A stretch of DNA of 10,865 bases from Methanobacteriota archaeon. GTDB taxonomy: Archaea > Thermoplasmatota > Poseidoniia > Poseidoniales > Poseidoniaceae. The DNA is taken from NCBI GenBank assembly GCA_002719475.1, contig PBHQ01000037.1, positions 1 to 10,865 of the forward strand, written 5' to 3'. Positions 1 through 7,200 of the stretch are shown here, piece by piece (position 1 is the first letter of the stretch; each line of letters starts with the position of its first letter). A program made the translations under genes and the position numbers. The notes beneath the pieces were generated by a model. The model saw nothing but the letters and a program-made list of their open reading frames with translations. It was not told the DNA's origin and searched no databases.

Positions 1-2496
1 AGTCCTCAGATGATGGCTAACCAATTGCTGGCTCTTTTCAAGACGGATTGCCAAGTCAGACTGAGTTGGATAAGTGCCCAACTGGCCATCATCATCAAGC
101 AACTTCAAAATCTTGCCCTGAAGGCTGTTTGGATCTGGAGAGAGAGGTGGAATAGGTAACTCATCATCAGGCGTAACTATGGAAATGTTAGATGGATAGA
201 ACCTCATCAAACGGCCGTCTGGACGTCTCCAGATTCTTTCCTCATCCTCCAAGACCTTGATATGATGAGTTAACTGACCATTACTCATCTGCAGGGCACC
301 TAACAATGCTCTGAAGTGACAACCAGGATTAGCAGTCAAGTATCCCATCAAGCGTCCACGCTGGAACTTACCATCATTGGTCTCATGTGTTCGTCCAATC
401 AATCCTAGAAGGCTCAAACTCAAACCAGTCAGTGGCAGACGCAATCCTTCGTGCGTTGTGATGAATGCTATCAGCACAGCAATCATACTGACTGCTGCAA
501 CCCCGGTCAAGGCATCTGCACCATATTCCTCGATAATTCCCGCTGGTTCCTCAACTAAAATCGGCTCTATGCTAGCCTCCTTGCTTTGGACTACATATTC
601 ATCCTCGATAGATAGTAGAATGAACGAACTTGCATACTGCTGACAACTTGGATGACTTTCCTCAACAATAACTAGACTGTAATTACCGGCAAGTTCTGCA
701 CTAGGCATCCATTGCACTCCCATAGCACTTGAATCAGCTAGTACACTCTCTCTTCCTGCCATGTCAGTGAATAACCAACAACCACCTATGTCGGTGGTGA
801 CATACTGCCAATATCCATGCACAATAACTCCAGATTCCTGTTCACTAACCTCTTCTGGCACATCATTTAGTTCTTCATCTTCCTCGTTCTGTTCTTCCAC
901 CAATGGCCACTCAAAAATCAACTGACTGGAACTTGATGGCCATGAATTGGTGCTGACTTCCAAACGATAGGTTCCATCAGAAAGTGATTCCATATTCTGA
1001 TTAACCATCATCATTGACAAATCATCGTAAACCAAACTCTGCGTATCTAACAGCCTTTGGCGCAGACCTATTTCTTCTCCACAAGATTGAGTGAATTGCA
1101 TTACTGGCCAACCCGTTTCCTGATCGTAGAGGTCGGTAGTTAAGCGACAAGGCTGAGCCCAGCGCAACTCTCCATTCTCAATGCCTGAAAGAGTTGTTGA
1201 GAAATTCAATTCGCCCTGTTCTGTCTCTTCCAATTCGCTAATACTCAGAACAATCGCTCCTTCATCTTGACAATCTACTGTGGCACCATCGCTCATGAAA
1301 GTGAACGAAGAATGACCACGCACGTCAAATTCAGGTACATCGACTACCATTCGATAAGTTCCGGATTCAAGTTCGCAACCTTGTCGGTCGTAAAAGGACC
1401 AATCTGCATGATCAATGACCAAGGAATCACCTGCAACGATCAAATGGTCAACATCTATCTCAGGGCAGTCTCTGAGGTCTCGGGTGTCATAAACCACTTG
1501 AGCATCTTGATTGAGAACATGAATTTCAGCCCTGCAGGTCGAAGAAAATGACAATTTCGCATCTTCAACACCATCGTTATGTATCGAAGCAGAAAGAGTC
1601 ATTGTTGCTCCAGAACTATACACCTCTTCATCGGTTTGAATTGATACGCTCAATTGTTCTGAACCTGAAATATCCAAATTGCTGTAATCAAAATTCAAGG
1701 TCGTATCCAAATCATCTTGAGCAGGAAGTCCAATCTTCAATTCATGTTGTCCATCCAACAACTCGGGGTCCAAACTGATCCATCCAATATCAGCTATAGA
1801 ATAAGCACGCATACTCGTTAACCCGCCATCGCACGGATATTCTGTCAATTGACCTGTCATACCTTGAATTTGCAGGCTCAACCTGCAATCAGCATTCTCT
1901 GGAAACTCGATGGCCTGTGAGCCATTGTTGACGTATCTGAGCAATACCTCGATAGATTCCACTTCATCATAGACTCCATCTCCACTAGGCGTTTCAGCAA
2001 GAAGCGCCTCAAGCATCAGACTCTCTGGAACTGAGTATTGCTTCTGTACATCGAGGAATACACTGGTGTTCAAACCACTTGAAGGGATAGATATGCGTAA
2101 TTCGATCTGTCCAGCTTCAGGAACCTCGGCAAGGCTGTGACTCATCTCTCCAAAGTCAATACTTTGCAATGCCTCAATCTCAGCACCCCTACTCTGTTCC
2201 CTGCAACCATCTTCTAGATAGGAATCATACAATACAACTTCTTGCTTGAGCAGTAAGAAGGATATTGGACACGAAGGGTTGGTGTTGAAAGATACTGTTG
2301 AATCTCCTGTATTGAACAGGGTAGTGCTGAATGAGAAATTATCTCCAGCGACTAGATATCCCTTGTCGGGCAAGTCAATTTCTACCTGCAATTGCAGTAC
2401 TCCTTCCTCTCCTTGCGCAGTAGCCAGAACTGGAAGAAGGAAGAGGCTGATTAGAAGCAGGGCCCAAGGCCTAGACCGCCTCGCGTCAGCACTCAT
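1..2496 (-). CDS. Membrane-anchored one-component regulator: signal peptide, BsuPI-like repeats, TM, tandem winged helix (partial, 3' end off window)
   Basis: The minus frame from the ATG at 2496 runs 832 codons without a stop to the window edge, so the C-terminus is missing. Residues 1-28 form a signal peptide (basic start, hydrophobic core LLLISLFLLPVLA). Residues about 45-530 contain four repeats that look like BsuPI-type beta-sandwich domains (for example LSASIHNDGVEDAKLSF, then SGTYRMVVDV). Each has a cysteine pair: C76/C98, C204/C222, C321/C344 and C450/C472. An acidic linker follows (534-556), then a short outer segment, a membrane helix at 662-681 and a second hydrophobic stretch at 687-701. 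Residues 713-768 read as a winged-helix domain (NPGCHFRALLGALQMSNGQLTHHIKVLE, shown in part: recognition helix near 738-749, wing near DGRLMRF). A second helix-turn-helix begins at 792 and is cut by the edge. The role inferred is an outside sensor that acts directly on DNA. An in-frame GTG at 2499 is an alternative start. If both hydrophobic stretches cross the membrane, the DNA-binding part would lie outside, so only one is expected to span it fully. The ligand and target genes are unknown. Confidence 0.85.
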   Translation of the reverse strand, partial: MSADARRSRPWALLLISLFLLPVLATAQGEEGVLQLQVEIDLPDKGYLVAGDNFSFSTTLFNTGDSTVSFNTNPSCPISFLLLKQEVVLYDSYLEDGCREQSRGAEIEALQSIDFGEMSHSLAEVPEAGQIELRISIPSSGLNTSVFLDVQKQYSVPESLMLEALLAETPSGDGVYDEVESIEVLLRYVNNGSQAIEFPENADCRLSLQIQGMTGQLTEYPCDGGLTSMRAYSIADIGWISLDPELLDGQHELKIGLPAQDDLDTTLNFDYSNLDISGSEQLSVSIQTDEEVYSSGATMTLSASIHNDGVEDAKLSFSSTCRAEIHVLNQDAQVVYDTRDLRDCPEIDVDHLIVAGDSLVIDHADWSFYDRQGCELESGTYRMVVDVPEFDVRGHSSFTFMSDGATVDCQDEGAIVLSISELEETEQGELNFSTTLSGIENGELRWAQPCRLTTDLYDQETGWPVMQFTQSCGEEIGLRQRLLDTQSLVYDDLSMMMVNQNMESLSDGTYRLEVSTNSWPSSSSQLIFEWPLVEEQNEEDEELNDVPEEVSEQESGVIVHGYWQYVTTDIGGCWLFTDMAGRESVLADSSAMGVQWMPSAELAGNYSLVIVEESHPSCQQYASSFILLSIEDEYVVQSKEASIEPILVEEPAGIIEEYGADALTGVAAVSMIAVLIAFITTHEGLRLPLTGLSLSLLGLIGRTHETNDGKFQRGRLMGYLTANPGCHFRALLGALQMSNGQLTHHIKVLEDEERIWRRPDGRLMRFYPSNISIVTPDDELPIPPLSPDPNSLQGKILKLLDDDGQLGTYPTQSDLAIRLEKSQQLVSHHLRT

Positions 2497-2549
2497 CACC
2501 CCCCTGAGCACACCTGTTACTCTTGAAGGGTTACGGTACAGAGCATTTG

Positions 2550-2566
2550 TGGCCCCATAGGGGCCA
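2550..2566. promoter_or_regulatory. Perfect inverted repeat in divergent intergenic region, candidate operator
   Basis: TGGCCCC-ATA-GGGGCCA is a perfect 7-base inverted repeat with a 3-base spacer. It lies between the divergent starts at 2496 (minus) and 2605 (plus), about 54 bases from the first and 39 from the second. A dimeric winged-helix protein could bind such a site, and the left gene encodes one, so autoregulation is possible. Without a spacer this short it could also fold as a hairpin in RNA. No clear TATA box was found for either gene here. The operator role is inference. Confidence 0.4.
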
Positions 2567-2604
2567 AGCGGTTGATTGATGTCCTAAAGCCACCTCTGAC
2601 CACC

Positions 2605-3360
2605 ATGGCCAAGACCATCTTAGCAGGTAATGGATTGACCGTTTTACAGGCGCAGTTGGGCGAATGGGACAATCTGAATCACCTCCTAGTCTGTGAAAAA
2701 ACCAGTCAGGCATGCATCGTTGATCCTTGGTCTGCAAAATATTGGCAAGACATCTGCACAGAAAATGGCTGGAAACTCGGTTCGGCTGTTTTGACGCATA
2801 GTCACTGGGACCATTCCAGAGGGGTTAGCAATCTGCATCAAGCAGGCCTTCGCATTTGGGTCCATGAATTGGAATCCCAACGAGGTTGGAAGGGCCCGGA
2901 TACAGACCGTTGGAATCATGCAGAATATACACATATTCCATTTCAAATGGGAGAACTAGAGTTTGAAATTCACTGCACACCAGGGCACACTCCTGGGCAT
3001 ATCACCATCATTGGAAATGGCGTGGTCATCAGTGGGGACTGTCTTTTTCTTGGACGCTGTGGAAGAGCGGACTTGTTCGGAGGAAACTTCAGCAAAATGC
3101 ATCAAAGCCTGATTCACCTGAAAAATGTCTTGAGCGAAATACCATCAGAATGGTTAGTTCTACCAGGGCATCTATATCAGCTTGAGAATGGATCACAACC
3201 AACCTACCTTAGTATCGCAGAATTATTGGAAGAAAATCTAGCCTTACAAGCGGCAGGAAATGAAGAAGCATTCATGTCCTTGGATTTCCTTGCCTTTGAT
3301 GACTCATTGGCCGAAAAAGCGAGACGTGAACGTGCACGTTCCGATTCAAGCATGCATTGA
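2605..3360 (+). CDS. Metallo-beta-lactamase-fold hydrolase, glyoxalase II / persulfide dioxygenase-like
   Basis: A 251-residue single-domain protein with the complete metal-binding set of the fold. It has THSHWDH at 64-70 (H65, H67, D69, H70), CTPGHTPGH at 124-132 (H128), GDCLF at 144-148 (D145) and LPGH at 186-189 (H189). This set binds two metals in glyoxalase II-type hydrolases, or one iron in ETHE1-type persulfide dioxygenases. The segment GRCGRADLFGG after the bridging aspartate resembles the CGRxD motif of the ETHE1 and related groups more than the glyoxalase II CGRxFEG. The typical glyoxalase II C-terminal substrate domain is not evident, so the substrate stays open (a thioester or a persulfide). 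The protein is soluble, with no signal peptide. I chose the ATG at 2605 because the core fold begins just after it. A TTG at 2572 would add 11 residues with no conserved look. No Shine-Dalgarno is visible, so a leaderless message is possible. The gene is single, divergent from the regulator and convergent with MC1. Confidence 0.9.
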   Translation: MAKTILAGNGLTVLQAQLGEWDNLNHLLVCEKTSQACIVDPWSAKYWQDICTENGWKLGSAVLTHSHWDHSRGVSNLHQAGLRIWVHELESQRGWKGPDTDRWNHAEYTHIPFQMGELEFEIHCTPGHTPGHITIIGNGVVISGDCLFLGRCGRADLFGGNFSKMHQSLIHLKNVLSEIPSEWLVLPGHLYQLENGSQPTYLSIAELLEENLALQAAGNEEAFMSLDFLAFDDSLAEKARRERARSDSSMH

Positions 3361-3376
3361 TTGAATATTGACAACC

Positions 3377-3396
3377 ATCTGCTCATGCAGATTTTG
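3377..3396 (+). terminator. Hairpin plus short T-run after the hydrolase gene
   Basis: ATCTGC-TCAT-GCAGAT is a perfect 6-pair stem with a 4-base loop, followed by TTTT then G. It sits 16 bases past the stop codon of the plus-strand hydrolase. Archaeal termination depends mostly on the T-run, which is short here, so this is a modest candidate. Confidence 0.45.
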
Positions 3397-3402
3397 TAAC
3401 GG

Positions 3403-3436
3403 AAAAAAGCCGCCCAGAGCATGCGCTCTGGACGGC
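3403..3436 (-). terminator. Strong hairpin plus T6 downstream of the MC1 gene
   Basis: On the minus strand a 12-base stem (gccgtccagagc against gctctgggcggc, one mismatch) with a 4-base loop is followed at once by six T (A-run at 3403-3408 on the plus strand). It is about 60 bases past the MC1 stop codon, and it faces the other way from the neighbouring terminator of the hydrolase gene. The shape is that of an intrinsic terminator. Confidence 0.65.
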
Positions 3437-3444
3437 GGGATTTG

Positions 3445-3508
3445 CGGGCGTAGCTATACCCGTATCGAACCTGTGATCCTAGATCATCAACCAGCACTCA
3501 GAGGTGCT
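3445..3508 (-). other. Hairpin-rich 3' region of the MC1 transcript
   Basis: Three further short inverted repeats precede the terminator. AGCAC/GTGCT (3493-3508) has the MC1 stop codon in its 6-base loop. TGATC-CTA-GATCA (3474-3486) is perfect. A near-palindrome CGGGCGTAGCTATACCCG (3445-3462) has an internal mismatch. Together with the terminator they would make a compact structured 3' end. No RNA family was recognised, so function (stability or regulation) is unknown. Confidence 0.35.
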
Positions 3509-3761
3509 CGATGCCGACCTTCTTCACATTGGCCTTCTTGACCCTGTCAGGGAGCCAAGCCGGTCCATTCGCCGGCTTGTCTACCATCTCGGTCCAGCCC
3601 TTGAACACGTGGACTCTCTTGGTTCCGCGCTCGCGTAGCCTGATGTCCGTTGTTCCTCGGGTAGCAGCCTTTAGCGCAGCGCCACGTGGTTGGCGACTGG
3701 CAAAGACCTGGCCTGTGTCTTGTCCGCCCTTCATTAGGACGAAATACTTCTTATCTGCCAT
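3498..3761 (-). CDS. Non-histone chromosomal protein MC1
   Basis: An 87-residue basic protein that matches the archaeal MC1 family along its length (about 93 residues in Methanosarcina). The recognisable core is RQPRGAALKAATRG (23-36), then IRLRERGTKRVHVFKGW (40-56), then GPAWLPDRVKK (66-76). Both tryptophans known from the family are kept, at W56 and W69. MC1 is a monomer that binds and sharply bends double-stranded DNA, compacting the chromosome. The Methanosarcina form carries an insertion before the IRLRERGTK core that is shorter here. The start at 3761 is fixed by GGAGGT at 3771-3776 with a 9-base spacer. The gene is single, with its own promoter upstream and a strong terminator downstream, as expected for an abundant protein. 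I am very sure of the family; the idea that it is the main chromatin protein here is inference. Confidence 0.96.
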   Translation of the reverse strand: MADKKYFVLMKGGQDTGQVFASRQPRGAALKAATRGTTDIRLRERGTKRVHVFKGWTEMVDKPANGPAWLPDRVKKANVKKVGIEHL

Positions 3762-3770
3762 AAGGTTTCA

Positions 3771-3815
3771 ACCTCCGAATCGCCGTCCCCAAAGTTAAGG
3801 GGATAAACCTTTCTA
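3771..3815 (-). promoter_or_regulatory. MC1 promoter and Shine-Dalgarno
   Basis: On the minus strand the order is a purine-rich GTAGAAAGG, then TTTATCC (about 3802-3808), then GGAGGT (3771-3776), then ATG at 3761. A TATA-like box near 3805 would put the transcript start near 3779, leaving an 18-base leader that just holds the ribosome site. The GAAAG before the box fits a BRE. A TCCCC/GGGGA inverted repeat (loop ttaacttt) overlaps the region between box and start. Confidence 0.5.
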
Positions 3816-3947
3816 CAAAAAAACGTGTTACTGCGCCGCATATGAAGGTCAATACAGCGATTCGAGAGTAGTTTTGTCGGATGTTTCGCAGTACAACGAT
3901 TACCGAAAATAGGCAGAGTAATAGAATCTTTTACCAAATAATAACAT

Positions 3948-3975
3948 GGTTACAAACTCTTGCTAAACAGTAACC
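3948..3975. repeat. Inverted repeat GGTTAC ... GTAACC after the RAM-domain gene
   Basis: A perfect 6-base inverted repeat with a 16-base loop lies 20 bases past the stop of the minus-strand RAM-domain gene. No T-run follows directly, so it is only a weak terminator or processing signal. The rest of the interval 3816-3947 shows no gene or other recognisable structure. Confidence 0.3.
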
Positions 3976-3994
3976 TTATCCAAATTTATCACTA

Positions 3995-4228
3995 TCAGAA
4001 CTCGGCCCCAGCCAGAGTCTTGGTGTCTGAAACGCCCTCTACCTGTCTGATTTTATCGACTACAGTACGTGCAATGATGCCCATATCCTCGGCAACTATC
4101 TTGATTAGAAGATCATAATCTCCAAAGAGAATGGTTGCATCAACTACATGATCCATTTCCTTAATCGCCTGAAAGGCTTGAAACTCCATTCCCGGCTTGG
4201 CATTGATTAGAACATATCCTGTGGCCAT
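3995..4228 (-). CDS. Stand-alone Lrp/AsnC ligand-binding (RAM) domain protein
   Basis: A 77-residue protein made only of the RAM (regulation of amino acid metabolism) fold, with no helix-turn-helix. The pattern is typical: GYVLINAKPG at the first strand, then a helix (FQAFQAIKEMDHV), ATILFGDYDLLIKI, then VVDKIRQVEGVSDTKTL near the end. Such stand-alone domains are common in archaea. They form dimers and higher rings and are thought to bind amino acids or to partner with full Lrp proteins. I chose the ATG at 4228 because GGAGGT at 4238-4243 is 9 bases upstream and homologues begin at this MATGYVLIN-like point. ATGs at 4237 and 4258 would add 3 or 10 residues. It lies 50 bases after the giant surface gene on the same strand, but a TATA-like box within that gene's end suggests its own promoter. 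Confidence 0.9.
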   Translation of the reverse strand: MATGYVLINAKPGMEFQAFQAIKEMDHVVDATILFGDYDLLIKIVAEDMGIIARTVVDKIRQVEGVSDTKTLAGAEF

Positions 4229-4237
4229 GACGCTCAT

Positions 4238-4290
4238 ACCTCCGAGTCCATTCTCCATGAATACCCTTGCGGTTTGTATCAGATTATATC
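4238..4290 (-). promoter_or_regulatory. TATA-like box and Shine-Dalgarno for the RAM-domain gene
   Basis: The minus strand reads ATATAAT at 4283-4289, overlapping the last codons of the giant upstream gene (its stop is at 4279-4281), and GGAGGT at 4238-4243. A start of transcription about 26 bases from the box falls near 4260, only two bases before the ATG at 4258. A leaderless longer form is therefore also possible besides the GGAGGT-led form. Confidence 0.45.
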
Positions 4291-7200
4291 AGCCAACACA
4301 TCAGAGAACTCGCTGGGCTCAACTTCAACCTCTTCTTGCAGAATATTCTGATGCTCCACAATCTCTCCTTGGCTCACAGCACTCTGAGAATCGTCGCGTT
4401 GAGACCATGGATCTATGATTTCCTCCTCCTTCCGCTTTCGCAAAAACAGGAACGAAAGTACAGCCAACAAAATCAAAACCCCAGCAACTGAAACCATTAA
4501 TGTCTCTTGACTACTGAATCCTGTCGATGCCTGCTGTTCCTTTGAAGCATCTTTTTCTTCGCAATTCTCTGTACAAGGAGGTGGGAATTCAGCATCCACA
4601 GTATGATTCAGGATAGCCTCACTACTGTCTCCATCACTATCCGTACAGGCAACTGAGACCTGCCAAGGAGGTTGATTGACACTGCTATTCTTAGCTGGAG
4701 TAGGATAAGAAAAAGTGGTACTTCCATACATCTCGTCCTGAACCTCAATCAACATGCTATGAGAAAATACCTCTCTTGACTCTCGATCCTTCAGAGTGAA
4801 AGTGCATTGTGTACCTTGAACACCATCCAAATCCTTGACCATTACTTCAACTCTCAATTTTTCACCAACCAAAACAGATTCAGGAGCAGAGAGGTTGACT
4901 TCAGGCCGTGAACGAACAACGTTCAATTCAACCGATTCCCTAACCATTAATCCATCAATATCATTGAAGGTGATCGTCAAAGTCACTTCTCCTTCGACAA
5001 AAGAAGAATCTGCAATGACTCTAAATCTCTCAATATACGTTGCATTCTCTATTTCGTTCAGGCACTTTCCTGAATGGTCTTCATCCTGCAAAGGCGTCGG
5101 AGAAACCGACCATCCACTTTGGCTCAAACTGGCAAAGGTATTGGCAACAGGTCGGTGACTCTGTACATACAATGTTGCAATCGATTGATGACCGCGAACA
5201 AGGCCATCAATGGATTGTCCTTCCATATCACATAATTCAATCCCAAGACCAACAGGTGAGGTCAAAAGAACCGGCCATGTTTCACTAATTTCCACCTGCG
5301 CAGAATGTGCAGCGCGCAAAGAAAGTTCAACCTCTATATCTCCTAATTCCAGTGAATCTTGCGGGTATGGCAACTCTACCAAAACTCCTGACTCCCCTTG
5401 TGAAATATCTACGGAAGCAATCCTTTCCACATGTCCAGGCCATCTAACTTTCAAATCTCCATAAGCACTACTCAATGGATCATCTCGATCATTCAATTCT
5501 ACCCAGATAGATTCCCCTACAGAACCGCTGGCGAAATCCAGACTCTGGTTATTCGAATCCCGCAATTCCAATACGGGAACTGGCACTTCATCTCCAGGAA
5601 TCACATTACGATAAATGGACGAACCGTCATCCAACATGAATCCGATTTCAATCGCCGCCAAATCTCCTCCAGATGGCACCGATAAATTCGTAACATAGCA
5701 TGTAAGGTCCGGAGTGTTGGTCTCTTCCATACTAGTATTCCCAATGGTTCCTGAAGAACTGTAAAATATCGGTTGTTGAGTCTCAAAATCATGATCAGCA
5801 TCGAGAACACATGCTTTGATTTGTGATGTTGCAGCCCTCTTCAACCCATTTGCATTGAACGATAACTGACCGATACCAGGCCAATCATCCGCATCTATTC
5901 CCTCAATATGGGGGCCATACCAATTTGCCACAGCATCGATAACCTGAGTTACATTGGTAAATCTCAACAAACCCGAATCATAGCCCTGATCATCCAACGC
6001 AATAACAATCAATTCCAATTCACCTAGAGATGAATTTGAAGGAATCGAAACACCTGTCCACCAAGTTGAGTTGTCGCTACTTCCAGCAGATACCATTGTT
6101 GCTTCAGACCAGTTACCCTCCCCATCCTGAATACGCCAACCGATTTGGACTGCAACCACTTCTCGATCGTCCTCAGCTTGTACACTACAAGTGAAACTGC
6201 TCCCTCGGTAAATGATATCACTTTGACAATATGCATCAGTAACCGATGGTGCCTCATTGACCAAGAGATTGATGATCATGACGTTATTATTCTTGATTCT
6301 CTCATTGTAACCACTTGCATTGACCCATTTAACCACGAATTCTGTGAATCCCGTTCGTTGTGGCATGATATTCACCTGTACCAAAGTTCTGCTACCTGGC
6401 TGATCTCCCGCTGGCAAGGTAAGGTTGACCATACCCACCAATGCATTACCTTGCCTTTCCCTAACCTCTAACACGCCAACTCCCGCGCTAGGAGCAAGGT
6501 TCTCAATCAATACTTCTAGTACAGATGTACGGTTCTTAGTTGGAGTTTCATTGGCCATTATGTCACTGATATTCACGTCATGAAGGATGTCAGCAAAAGC
6601 TGCCATTTTGGGGTCACCCACTGCAACCCCCATCCAACTCATCAAGGGATTTGCCATGTAGATTGACTCAGCCCAAGTGTATCCATTAGCATAAGCAGTA
6701 GTCATTACACTAGGGTATGCAACAGCCGTCAAGTAGGGCTCATACACGTAGCCTTTGACTCCTGAAACGCCGTCCTCTAGTAAATCGGCGACCAAGGATT
6801 GCCCGTAAGTTGTACCCCAATTGAATGAGCGAGCCCCCGTACTAACTGCTGTTTCGGCTATCGAACCATTCTCCCACCCCATATGTGGACGAATTATTCG
6901 CAATACTGCTGAATCGATGAATAAGGAACCATCGCTAGAAGTCGAAACAATATCCAAAATTACTCTGATTCGTAAAGATGTAGCATCAGCATGAGGGCGG
7001 AATCTCATGCTGGTTGAACTCCAAGATGTTGCTGTAAAGGCCTGATTTGATGAGGTATTTGTATGGAATACGTTTCCATCTGAATCCAAAGATGAAACCT
7101 CGATGGAATACTCTCCATATACATCTCCTGATCTTCTACCATAGACGAAGATGTTCCAAACGTGACCTGTGAAATCCTCTGGAATATCATGTATTGTCTC

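Noticed and set aside
377..643. Plus-strand open frame inside the left regulator
   Set aside because: It is the shadow of the long minus-strand frame, with no recognisable domain. The same holds for the plus-strand frames at 1267-1778 and 2246-2560.
2516..2534. Two GTTAC direct repeats near the divergent promoters
   Set aside because: They are five bases long and common by chance; no third copy or TATA box supports a role.
2597..2609. Kozak-like context (CCACCATGG) at the hydrolase start
   Set aside because: The neighbouring genes use archaeal GGAGGT signals and show no introns, so a eukaryotic origin is not supported.
3441..3487. tRNA-like stretch on the minus strand (GGTTCGATAC followed by TAGCTACGCCCGCA)
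   Set aside because: It resembles a T-arm and acceptor end, but the T stem does not pair, no matching 5' acceptor half lies upstream, and the anticodon loop lacks the usual T33. A chance likeness or a remnant at best.
3511..3798. Plus-strand open frame over MC1
   Set aside because: It runs antisense to the clearly conserved MC1 gene and has no family resemblance.
4430..4500. C-terminal sorting signal (PEP-CTERM or PGF-CTERM type) at the end of the giant protein
   Set aside because: A membrane helix followed by basic residues is present, but it is followed by an acidic tail of about 50 residues and no PEP or PGF motif precedes it, so a plain membrane anchor fits better.
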